This document shows positions 51,579 to 60,295 of a stretch of DNA of 64,000 bases, piece by piece (the stretch's first letter is position 1; each line of letters begins with the position of its first letter). Both the position numbers and the translations under genes were made by a program. Under the pieces are notes generated by a model that worked only from the letters and a program-made list of their open reading frames with translations, was not told where the DNA came from and searched no databases. Origin of the DNA: Bacteroidota bacterium (GTDB lineage Bacteria > Bacteroidota > Bacteroidia > AKYH767-A > OLB10); the NCBI GenBank assembly GCA_016713445.1, contig JADJPB010000001.1, forward strand, positions 496,001 to 560,000, in the 5' to 3' direction.

Positions 51579-51593
51579 AATTTAACAAAACAA

Positions 51594-52853
51594 ATGAAAT
51601 TATTCATGTCCCAATATCTTGACATAGCTTCAGTTAAAAGTTTCAAAGCGCAACGAATTGATCAAAAATTAATGATTGTTTCGGCGTTGGCTTTGCCTTT
51701 TTATGCAAAAGTTTCAATTATTTGTTGGGTTCTGGCCGCGATATTGGGCTTGATTTTTTTTTTAAAGGATACGCGGAAAATTCAGTTTTCAATTTCTTTT
51801 CCTTCTATACTTTTGCCTCTTCTTTATCTTTTACTGGCGGCAGGATTGTTATGGTCGAGCAACTTGAAGATGGGCGGCACAATCATGGAAGAGAAATTAA
51901 CGTTGGTTTTATTACCGATTTTTTTCGTATTGGTTCCTATGGAAAAAGTTTCCAAACTTTTTGTGAAATTGGCTTTCGTTTTGGGATGCATGATTAGCTG
52001 TTTGTTAATGGAGGTAATCGCAACTTCAAATTTCATAGATAATGGAGATCAATCGATCTATTTTTACACTACTTTTTCTTCTTCATTTGGTCATCCGACC
52101 TATATTAGTATGTATATTAACCTTAGCCTTTTGTTCTTGCTCGAGTTTTACTTGTATCAGAACTTTATAAAGTTAAAAGGTGTTATTTTTATAGTGTTAA
52201 ATGTGCTTTTCATCTTAAGTTTGATTCAACTTTCGGCTCGAACTTCTCAAGCTACAACTCTATTGACATATGCGCTTGCACTCTTTTACTTTAGTAGATA
52301 TGCACAGATCACATTTTCTAAAAAAGTTCATTTACTGAGTATTATCGTGTTCACCTTGTTCACTTTCGTAGGATCGCAAAAATTATATACTCGAATCACC
52401 TCTGATGTTAAGCCCAAGGAGGGATTTACAAGTACCAGCAGTCGATTCGTAGTGTGGAAAGAAGCTACTTTGTTGTTGAAAGATCATTGGCTCATGGGTG
52501 CCGGAACGGGAGATATTAAAGATGTTCTAATGGAAGGATATGAGAAGAACAACTTTCAATATGGATTAAAGCATAAGTTGAATCCGCATAATGAATTTCT
52601 TCAGATTTGGATTTCAGTTGGAATAATCGGTTTCTTAATTTATTTGTTAGCCCTTTTGTTTCCGATATGGAGGTTTTTTTTCTTGCCGGAATTTTGCCTT
52701 TCCCTCTTCCCGATTATCATTTTCCTGAATTCACTCACCGAATCGGTGTTGGAGAACCAATATGGGATATTGTTTTTTAGTTTTTTCTACGTGTTGTTTT
52801 ATCAAGCTTCTTCCTTGAAATCAGGTAATAATATTCAAACTGATATACGGTGA
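51594..52853 (+). CDS. O-antigen ligase / polymerase family membrane protein
   Basis: The 419-residue protein has about ten helices and the ligase-family signature HWLMGAGTGDIKDVL followed by LNPHNEFLQIWISVGIIGFLIYL, where the PHNxxL motif is typical of WaaL/Wzy_C proteins. With the Wzy-like gene at 43634, one could be the polymerase and the other the ligase. Confidence 0.85.
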   Translation: MKLFMSQYLDIASVKSFKAQRIDQKLMIVSALALPFYAKVSIICWVLAAILGLIFFLKDTRKIQFSISFPSILLPLLYLLLAAGLLWSSNLKMGGTIMEEKLTLVLLPIFFVLVPMEKVSKLFVKLAFVLGCMISCLLMEVIATSNFIDNGDQSIYFYTTFSSSFGHPTYISMYINLSLLFLLEFYLYQNFIKLKGVIFIVLNVLFILSLIQLSARTSQATTLLTYALALFYFSRYAQITFSKKVHLLSIIVFTLFTFVGSQKLYTRITSDVKPKEGFTSTSSRFVVWKEATLLLKDHWLMGAGTGDIKDVLMEGYEKNNFQYGLKHKLNPHNEFLQIWISVGIIGFLIYLLALLFPIWRFFFLPEFCLSLFPIIIFLNSLTESVLENQYGILFFSFFYVLFYQASSLKSGNNIQTDIR

Positions 52854-52900
52854 TAACAGTTAATTTTCTTACAAATAAAAGTCTGAACGCTTGTATTGTT

Positions 52901-52908
52901 TAATTTTG
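52901..52908 (+). promoter_or_regulatory. Candidate -7 box TAATTTTG before the second aminotransferase gene
   Basis: An exact consensus match lies 16 bases before the ATG at 52925, in one of the few real gaps of the polysaccharide locus. The -33 element is unclear, so an internal promoter is possible but unproved. Confidence 0.35.
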
Positions 52909-52924
52909 TTCTAATTATAAGATC

Positions 52925-54151
52925 ATGGCCCTTATCCCCTTCTCTCCGCCCCGCATCGATGATGAAATCATCCAAGAAGTTACAGCAGCTTTGAAATCGG
53001 GCTGGATCACTACAGGTCCGCGCACCAAGCAATTTGAAAAGAATTGAGCGCTTATAACGGTAACGAGTTTACGCTTTGCTTGAATTCAGCAACAGCCGGA
53101 CTCGAAATTATGCTCCGTTGGTTTGGTGTGAAGGAAGGCGATGAAGTGATTTTGCCAGCGTACACTTATGCCGCTACGGCCAATGTGGTGGTACATTGCG
53201 GAGCCCGACCTGTGTTGGTAGATGTGAATGCATCTGATTTTAATATCAATGTAGAAAATGTAAAAGCAGCCATTACGTCAAAACAAAAGTGATTATGCCC
53301 GTCGATTTTGGCGGACTTCCTTGCGATTACACGAGGTTAATGGAAGTGGTGAATGCTTCTGAAATAAAATCAAAATTTACTGCCGAGACCGAAGTTCAGA
53401 AAAAATTAGGACGAATCCTAATTTTGTCGGATGCAGCACATAGCTTGGGCGCTACCTATCATGGAAAACGAACTGGAATTTGGGCCGATGCTTCTGTATT
53501 TTCATTTCACGCTGTAAAAAATTTAACAACAGCCGAAGGTGGTGCTATTGCCTTAATGCTTCCACCGCCATTCAGCAATGAAGAAATTTATAAATTCTTA
53601 TGCATTTACACTTTGCACGGACAAAATAAAGATGCCTTGGCCAAAATGCAAAAAGGAAATTGGAAGTACGATATCATTGAAGCGGGCTTTAAATGCAATA
53701 TGACCGATTTGGTAGCAGCCATCGGACTCATTGAATTAAGACGTTATAACGACGATACCTTAGTAGTGCGAAAGCAAGTATGCGATTATTATTACGATGC
53801 ACTCAGCGCCTTCGATTGGGCTCACTTGCCCGTCTTGAGGGATGCCCATCGTGAAAGCTCCTATCATTTATTTCCATTGCGCATTAAAGGAGTGAGCGAA
53901 GAGCAACGTGATGCCATCATTCAAGCTATTTTTGATGAGGATGTAAGTGTGAATGTGCATTTCATTCCCTTGCCCCAACTTTCTTTTTATAAGAAGCAAG
54001 GATTTAATATTGACGATTATCCTGTAACGTATTCTAATTTCGCCACCGAAATTTCTCTTCCTATTTTTACGATTTAACCACGGAGCAAAAGCAACGCGTA
54101 GTATCAGCCGTCGTGAAAGCGGTTGAATCGGTATTGGTAAAAGCTACATGA
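52925..54151 (+). CDS. PLP-dependent sugar aminotransferase (DegT/DnrJ/EryC1), frameshifted
   Basis: The start MALIPFSPPRIDDEIIQEV and the segments SGWITTGPRTKQFE, LNSATAGLEIMLRW, LPAYTYAATANVVVH, LSDAAHSLGATYHGKRTG and FSFHAVKNLTTAEGGA (PLP lysine) define the family. Breaks occur near 53044, 53288 and 54070. Its stop overlaps the start of the sugar-transferase gene (ATGA), so its product sugar, perhaps a 4-amino-4,6-dideoxy sugar as in PglE/PglC pairs, may be the one loaded onto the lipid. The dehydratase that would supply its substrate is not here. Confidence 0.88.
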
Positions 54152-54741
54152 TGGCCAAACGACTCTTCGATTTATTGGTGTGTTTAATAATGTCGGTGCT
54201 CTTGAGTCCGCTGTTGTTGGTATTGGCATTGGCCGTAAAATTTTCGAGTAAGGGTCCGGCGTTTTATATGCAGGAACGCATTGGTAAAAACGAAAAACCC
54301 TTTCGTATTTTCAAATTCAGAACCATGTTCCTCGATGCTGATAAAAAAGGATTGCTCACCGTGGGTGGACGTGATCCGAGGGTGACACGGGTTGGATATT
54401 TTTTAAGAAAGTATAAGTTAGACGAGCTCCCGCAATTGTTTAATGTGGTGTTGGGAGAGATGAGTTTAGTGGGTCCTCGACCGGAAGTTAAAAGATATGT
54501 GGAGATGTATTCAGTGGAGCAACTGAAAGTGTTGGAGGTAAAGCCGGGCATCACGGATTATGCATCGATAGAATACTCCAATGAAAATGAGTTGTTGGGG
54601 AAAGCGGATGATCCGGAGAAAATGTATGTTGAGGAAATTATGCCGGCGAAGTTGAAGTTGAATTTGAAGTATGTTAAGGAACAGAGTTTTTTGGTTGATT
54701 TGAAGATTATTTTTAGGACTGCTATAAAAATTTTCGGGTAA
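54148..54741 (+). CDS. Monotopic phosphoglycosyl transferase (initiating sugar transferase, PglC/WcaJ-like)
   Basis: The 197-residue protein has the re-entrant hydrophobic helix (KRLFDLLVCLIMSVLLSPLLL), the catalytic region FRIFKFRTMFLDAD, LRKYKLDELPQLFNVVLGEMSLVGPRPE and a PGITDYASIEY-type end. It would move a sugar phosphate to undecaprenyl phosphate, the first step of polymer assembly. The minimal size matches the PglC class. It closes the locus. Confidence 0.93.
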   Translation: MMAKRLFDLLVCLIMSVLLSPLLLVLALAVKFSSKGPAFYMQERIGKNEKPFRIFKFRTMFLDADKKGLLTVGGRDPRVTRVGYFLRKYKLDELPQLFNVVLGEMSLVGPRPEVKRYVEMYSVEQLKVLEVKPGITDYASIEYSNENELLGKADDPEKMYVEEIMPAKLKLNLKYVKEQSFLVDLKIIFRTAIKIFG

Positions 54742-54813
54742 ATTGAAATCATATTTAAACGCGGCGAACGCTGCGAAAACGTTGCGACCGCTGCGTTTAA
54801 ATAAAGTTTGTGG
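54742..54813. repeat. GCG-rich inverted repeat spacer
   Basis: The spacer has TTTAAACGCGGCGAACGCTGC on the left and CGCTGCGTTTAAAT on the right, so its ends TTTAAACGC/GCGTTTAAA pair, with GCTGCG and GTTGCG words between. A similar block with CGTTGCGA and CCGCTGCGTTTAAAC lies near 62755-62790. Confidence 0.6.
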
Positions 54814-55677
54814 TTAGGAAGAAAATAATGCAATCATTAGCCCTATCTCATCCACCTTCTCCGTATCCCCTAACTTTTGATACGAGTACGATAAATTACG
54901 AAGCATCCTTAAAATCATATCCTTATTACTGCAAGGTTGGTAATAAGTATTCTGCGGATCGAGTTTTAGTTTTTTTACAAATTGATCGATGTCGCCTTTA
55001 CCGAACACCGAGCCTTTGCTAAACGGATTAATGTAAAACAATACGCGACCTGTATTCCCTTCTTCGCCCTCCCGCACTTCGAGGTACGATAAAATAAAAT
55101 GCTCGGGTAAATTGACTCCGTAGATAGGGAGTCCGAGGGATTTGGTAACAAGTAAATACAAGGTCGATAACGCCAAGGGATTTCCCTTCTTACTTTCAAT
55201 CACACAATTGATATAGGAATTTTGTGGGGCGTGGTAATTGGTGGTGTTGCCTGCGAAACCGTGCTTCGTGAAAAAAATATGATTGATCACATTTACTTGT
55301 TCTAGAGCCGTCAGACTCTCATTCAACTCCAACCAGATTTCCTTTTTTAGCGTAGCAATGAACTGCAAAATCTTATCACGATCTAATTCTGGATACTGAT
55401 AACGTGCTACGAGCAATGCTCCTTCTAATAAATCATCGGTGTTGGTATGAATCCAAATCTTCATATCCTCCAACAACATATCAAATTGAATTTTGTGTAC
55501 GATGTTGGCAATGCGATGTTGTAAGATAGGATCAAACGCATGCGACCATGCATCTTCCAACATGGGAATAACATGCGTACCCAAACTAATTAATTTTTCT
55601 TCGATATGCGTAAACACTTCCTGATCGGAATCATCGAGCAAACTAATAAGGGCTTTTACTTCGGGATCGTTCATCAT
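54814..55677 (-). CDS. SirB1-like transglutaminase-fold / TPR protein
   Basis: The 287-residue protein has the SirB1 pattern: LNESLTALEQVNVINHIFF, then NYHAPQNSYINCVIESKKGNPLALSTLYLLVTKSLGLPIYGVNLPEHFIL, and INPFSKGSVFG. The cysteine and histidine of the transglutaminase-like fold are in NCVIE and PEHFIL. The molecular role is not established. The N-terminal 110 residues are helical. Confidence 0.85.
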   Translation of the reverse strand: MMNDPEVKALISLLDDSDQEVFTHIEEKLISLGTHVIPMLEDAWSHAFDPILQHRIANIVHKIQFDMLLEDMKIWIHTNTDDLLEGALLVARYQYPELDRDKILQFIATLKKEIWLELNESLTALEQVNVINHIFFTKHGFAGNTTNYHAPQNSYINCVIESKKGNPLALSTLYLLVTKSLGLPIYGVNLPEHFILSYLEVREGEEGNTGRVLFYINPFSKGSVFGKGDIDQFVKKLKLDPQNTYYQPCSNKDMILRMLRNLSYSYQKLGDTEKVDEIGLMIALFSS

Positions 55678-55966
55678 TTTTCCTACACAATATTAACCCG
55701 TAAGACTATGTCGTTCTAAGGTACGGAGGATAATTATAAACGGAATGATGTTATTTTTAAAAGGATATAGTATATTGATGGTCAATTTGTTATATAATAT
55801 TGAAATATGAATGACTCCATTTCAATTCGTCACAACGATTGGATGAAAATAAATTATTATGGCAAGTCAACTGAATTTTGATCTTTTACTTTTTTCACAG
55901 CCACAAACCAATATTCTAGAAAATACCATTAATTGCGTATTTGATTTTATAAGCTGCTTTAGTTTA
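55678..55966. other. AT-rich spacer with no recognised gene
   Basis: The sequence between the SirB1-like gene and the methyltransferase remnant shows no credible frame, RNA or strong repeat. Confidence 0.5.
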
Positions 55967-56830
55967 TCAAACCAATTTTTGGGCAATATCGGGGCTGCAA
56001 AGTAAATAGTTATAATAGTCGCTTTTGGTGATTTTATCAACTTTGCGAATTCCGTTCATTTCATCAATGTTGAAATATAAATAATTCACTCCCCGCCACT
56101 AGTTTATTAATTTTTCTCCTACTTCATCATTTAATACTTCAATTAGTATCGTTGGCTTTACAGTAATAAATAGTCTGAAAAACCTTCCAAGACTTCAGGC
56201 TCGTGAGTTTCTACATCAATTTTAATTAAGTCTATTTTATCAATATTGTTTTGCTTGATAAATGAATTTAAGGTTATAGTAGGAATTTGCGTTTCAATAA
56301 TTTTAGTTTCAGGAGAAGCCAAATTTTTATTTACAGTAACGGAATAGATATGTTCAGTGGGCTATCGTAAATGACTGCTGTCCCATTTGAATTAGAAGCT
56401 GCTTTTTCAATGGCAATGATATCAAAATTGTTCAAAGTAATGTTCTCTACTAATTTTTCGAAAACTCTTTGTACGGGTTCAAATGCATAACTTTGGATTT
56501 TGAATTTATTGATTTTGCAATTAATGCATACACGCCAGTATTCGCTCCAATATCAAAATAGAATCACAATGCTCACAAAGTTTTATCCAAAGTTTAAAGA
56601 TTCTTTCTCCCAACCACCTGTCAAACCACCCCAGAATATTTCATTTTCGAGCTGGTAGCCAAAGTGTTTTATTTGAATGACTTTGATTTGTCAATTTTCA
56701 CATCAATAATTCCAACGAAATGCAAGTGTTTATAGATCGATTCTTTCGGCTTCCAAATCACTCTCAAAGCAATAAACAACTCGCGTTTGAAAGGAAAATA
56801 CTTGTAAATTTTCTTGAATAGTCTCTTCAT
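55967..56830 (-). CDS. FkbM-family methyltransferase, heavily frameshifted
   Basis: No long open frame exists here, but the minus strand read across frames gives a continuous FkbM protein of about 288 residues. It starts MKRLFKKIYKYFPFKRE at 56830 and has CDSIFDIGANTGVYALIAKS (S-adenosylmethionine site), VYAFEPVQRVFEKLVENI, IDKIDLIKIDVETHEPEVLEGF and KPTILIEVLNDEVGEKL. About six or seven single-base changes are needed, mainly short homopolymers (for example AAAC to AAAAC near 56600). This is a higher density than elsewhere, so either base quality is poor or the gene is decaying. FkbM enzymes O-methylate sugars and other small molecules; it may belong with the polysaccharide locus. Confidence 0.75.
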
Positions 56831-56927
56831 ATAAAGGTTTTAGGTCTAACACAGATCCGAAAGTAAACCATTTCAAGTAATTTCCGAATACTTTCAATCA
56901 AAACCCTAGCCTTTCTATAATCTTCAA

Positions 56928-57144
56928 TTAATGATGATTAACCACCTCGATCTTCCGATAATCCTCCGTTAGTTTTTTCTGAATCTCGTTAGGAACAGGT
57001 GCATACTCGGCAAAGATGGATTTTACTTTTGCGCGACCTTGGGTGATGCTGCCCTCGAGAGCCTCAGGCAGATGCGTAATGCTGTGTTGAATTTGTCAAG
57101 TTCGGCGAGGGGGGTGCGCGCTTCTATGATTTGGTAGCCGCCGC
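56928..57144 (-). pseudogene. Second, diverged copy of the EF-G paralogue's 3' end, split by a mini-hairpin element
   Basis: This segment matches 58161-58354, the last 194 bases of the EF-G gene including the stop codon, at roughly nine bases in ten. It encodes AKVKSIFAEYAPVPNEIQKK and onward to VNHH and a stop, with one amino-acid change over the last 34 residues, so most differences are silent. A 23-base insert at 57049-57071 and its flank (CTGCC-[CTCGAGAGCCTCA]-GGCAG) interrupts it. Homology stops sharply at the stop codon on one side and after GGTAGCCGCCGC on the other. Confidence 0.85.
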
Positions 57145-57191
57145 ACTTAACGTATTACAGACAGTTTTACTCCTTTGTGATATTCTTGATT

Positions 57192-57523
57192 TTATTCTAA
57201 CAATTCGTCAACTTGAATTTTCAATAAGGGTAATTGCTTTGAAATTATTCCCAAATAATCATATCGTCAATTTTATCATAACCATGAATAACCCAATTTC
57301 TCAAATCTACTATTTTGCGAGCATTGTCAATTTTAATATCAGAATTAAGCTTTAAAATTCTACTCGCTGCTTCTCCAATTATTTCTAGCTCTCGCTCAAT
57401 ACCCCGCCTTAGAAGCTTATTGTTTTGATAATGGTCAAAATCTCTTTTGCCTTCTAGGTAATCGTTAATCGAATTAATTGAGGTTTGAATATCAAACAAA
57501 TATTTTTGAATCTCAAGCTGCAT
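57192..57523 (-). CDS. hepT: HepT-type HEPN toxin (C-terminus frameshifted)
   Basis: HEPN ribonucleases of this group pair with a MNT nucleotidyltransferase. The sequence ends its core with R75-N-W-V-I-H80-G-Y82, the Rx4HxY active site; in studied pairs the tyrosine is AMPylated by MntA. A stop after IIWE at 57245 is removed by adding one G (WGIISKQLPLLKIQVDELLE), giving a normal length of about 110 residues. The gene overlaps mntA by 11 bases. Confidence 0.88.
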
Positions 57524-57824
57524 AAATCAATTGTTTGGTCTGTTCTAATCCTTTAATAAAATATGGATTTGAAAGAGATTTGTCAGTCAAAAGGTCAATT
57601 TTTCTGCCAAATAAGTCCTGAAGTTTATAGTGTAACTCAAAATAATTATCTGAATACTTTTCAATCGAAAGGTCGTCGAATGAAATCAATATATCAATGT
57701 CACTGTTTTCGTTAAAATTATCTGAACACACAGAACCAAATGCATACATTGACTTAACACTATAGATATTACATAATCGTTTTAAATCATCAAGTCTATC
57801 TAATACAACTCTATTCATTTTCAT
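57513..57824 (-). CDS. mntA: MntA-type nucleotidyltransferase antitoxin
   Basis: The 103-residue protein has the minimal nucleotidyltransferase motif G30-S-V then 10 residues to S41-D-I-D-I (GSx10DxD), and a third acidic residue in RKIDLL. In the HepT-MntA family it transfers AMP to the toxin tyrosine. It precedes and overlaps hepT. A TATGTTTG box on the minus strand (57836-57843) lies 11 bases before the ATG. Confidence 0.9.
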   Translation of the reverse strand: MKMNRVVLDRLDDLKRLCNIYSVKSMYAFGSVCSDNFNENSDIDILISFDDLSIEKYSDNYFELHYKLQDLFGRKIDLLTDKSLSNPYFIKGLEQTKQLIYAA

Positions 57825-57835
57825 TGACTTTTAAG

Positions 57836-57843
57836 CAAACATA
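57836..57843 (-). promoter_or_regulatory. Candidate -7 box TATGTTTG of mntA-hepT
   Basis: An exact TAnnTTTG match on the minus strand lies 11 bases before the mntA ATG. No clear -33 element was found. Confidence 0.4.
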
Positions 57844-58160
57844 GTAAAATCTTACCGACCTGAAAACTGTCGAATAGTTTAAATTATTAAGCTAATGTTA
57901 TCCTGCTTTATTCCGAATCAAAGAATAGCAAAGTATGACTATCAAATTGGGATAGACTCCACAAATTCGCACTCATTGTCACTCTGTCCAAGCTGCCTTC
58001 GAGAACCTCAGTTTAACAGAGCGAGAATGAGTTCGAGAGCGAGGAATTGGTATTCTCAAATCCTCATTCTCTAAACTCTTTCTCACTCTGCTACTCCTCG
58101 CTCTCCCCCGAAGCACTTCCTTCGCTCGGCTATGTGGCAAGCCATCTCCTACTCTCCTAA
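57844..58160. other. Spacer between the EF-G gene and the toxin-antitoxin pair
   Basis: No gene was seen. It contains a variant of the 13-base loop sequence (TTCGAGAACCTCA, 57998-58010, preceded by CTGCC but without a matching right arm) and low-complexity CACTCATT / CTCGCTCT words between 57970 and 58140, some in inverted orientation (GAGCGAGAATGAG and CTCATTCTC). Confidence 0.6.
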
Positions 58161-60295
58161 TCAATGATGATTATCAACCTCAATCTTTCGATAATCCTCA
58201 GTTAACTTTTTCTGAATCTCATTGGGAACGGGAGCATACTCAGCAAAAATGGATTTTACTTTTGCGCGACCTTGGGTGATGCTGCGTAATGCGGCGTTGA
58301 ATTTATCGAGTTCGGCGAGGGGTGTGCGCGCCTTTATGATTTGGTAGCCGCCGCGCGAATCCATGCCCATAATGACGGAGCGTCGCGTTTGGAGTTCGCT
58401 CATGACATCGCCCATCACATGCTCGGGTGCTTCGGTTTCTACTTCGTAAATGGGTTCGAGGAGTTGTGGTTGCGCTGCGTGGAAAGCTTCTTTAAATGCC
58501 ATCATGCCCGCAATTTTGAAACTGATGTCGTTAGAATCTACCGCATGCATCTTGCCATCGTACACGGCCACACGTACATCGCGTACATACGAGCCCGTTA
58601 GTGGACCTTCTAGCATTTTTTCCATGATGCCTTTAATGATGCTCGGCATAAAACGATTGTCAATCACCCCGCCACTTATGCAATTGAGAAATACCAACTT
58701 TCCACCCCAAGGTAAATCATGCACCTCGGTATTTTTTACGTTGAGGTCTTTGGGATTGGGAAGTCCTTCAAAATACGGCTCTATGCGCATGTACACTTCG
58801 CCAAATTGTCCAGAGCCTCCCGATTGTTTCTTGTGTTTGTAGTTGGCCTCAGCGGGCTTCTGAATGGTTTCTCGGTAGGGAATGCGTGGAGCTTCAAAAT
58901 CAATTTCCATTTTATGCAGATGCTGCAACCTCCACTTTACAATGTTCATGTGTAAATCGCCCTGCGTAGAGAGAATCAATTGTCGAATTTCTTTGTCGTA
59001 ACGGTAACGAATAGTTTGATCTTCGGCATGAATGTCGTGCAAAGCCAACATCAATTTTTCGTCGTCGTTTTTATTTTTGATGACGATGGCCGTGCGCAAC
59101 TTGGGTTCGGGGAAATGAATTTCATCGATATTGCCCCGTGCTCCTTTCGCATTTAAGGTGTCGGAAGTATTGGTGTTTTTTAGTTTTAAGGTAGCACCGA
59201 TATCACCTGCTTTGAGACGATCAACTTGAATCCGGTTTTTCCCATCTAAAATGAAAAGTTGTCCGATGCGCTCTGTGGTATCTGTTTTTTCATTCTGAAA
59301 ATCGTTGCCTTGCACCACTTCACCTGCCATCACTTTAAAGAGCGATAGTTTTCCAAGATGGGGTTCTACCAAGGTTTTGAAAACAAAGAGTCTGGTTGGT
59401 GCCTTGGGATCACATTTTACTTCCGATCCATCTTCCAAAATTTCTGCAGGCATATCTACTGCCGATGGCGCTACATTATCAATGAAACCCATCAAGCGGC
59501 CACTGCCCATATCATTCTTTGCCGACAAACAAAATACAGGGAACACCTGATGATTCATCATTCCCTTTTTAATTCCATCGCGTAATTCGTCCTCATCTAA
59601 ATTGCCTTTTTCAAAATACAACTCCATCAACTTCTCATCGTTCTCTGCCGCCTTTTCAACGAGTTCGTTGTGCAATTTATTTGCATTTTCTAATTCACTC
59701 TCTGGAATCGGTAATTTCTCGGGCTTCCCTCCTGTCTTGGGGAATTTATACATCGTCATTTTCAATAAATCAATGATGGCATTAAAACCGGGACCTACCT
59801 CCACCGGATACTGCATCACCGTTACGGCAGGACCAAAGAAGTTTTTTGCTTCCTCTAACGTACTTTGAAAATTTGCTTTTTCATGATCGAGTTGATTGAT
59901 GGCAATGATGGTGGGGCGCTGATATTTATCGACGTAATCAAAAATAATTTCGGTACCGATCTCCACTCCGTTTTGTGCATTCAATAATATAACGGCGGTG
60001 TCGCAAACACGGATAGATGAAATGACTTCGCCAATAAAATCATCAAGTCCGGGCGTGTCGATCACGTTAATCTTATAATCCTTCCATTCCGTATGTAGTG
60101 GGGTTGCATACACCGAGCTTCCGCGGTATGCTCAATCTCGTGATAGTCGGAGAGCGTATTCTTCTCTTCTACCGTTCCTCTTCGTGAAATAATACCAGCC
60201 TCAAATAACATGGTTTCGGCAAGGGTGGTTTTGCCGCTTTTCGCAGCGCCAATGAGGGCTACGTTTTTGATGTGCTTTTCGTCGTAGGTTTTCAT
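58161..60295 (-). CDS. Elongation factor G paralogue (frameshifted near the N-terminus)
   Basis: The GTPase domain has G1 GAAKSGKTTLAET, G3 DTPGLDDFIGEV, a G4 that reads NQLD instead of the usual NKxD, and G5 SAKND. Later domains show LEPHLGKLSLFKVMAGEV, QSGGSGQFGEVYMRIEP (domain IV start), SNDISFKIAGMMAFKEAF and LEPIYEVETEAPEHVMGDVMSEL, the EF-G C-terminal signature. Adding one G near 60120 joins the N-terminal 60 residues (ATPLHTEW follows). Corrected length is about 711 residues. This is a secondary EF-G, probably not the main fusA, which normally sits with rpsL/rpsG. Its 3' end is duplicated at 56928-57144. Confidence 0.88.

Noticed and set aside
55690..58160. Prophage or insertion sequence
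   Set aside because: No integrase, transposase or phage structural gene could be found in any frame, although the flanking gene-end duplication suggests past integration.
57979..58164. Arg-rich 61-residue open frame beside the EF-G stop
   Set aside because: It is a product of low-complexity CTCGCTCT/CACTCATT repeat DNA and overlaps the EF-G stop.
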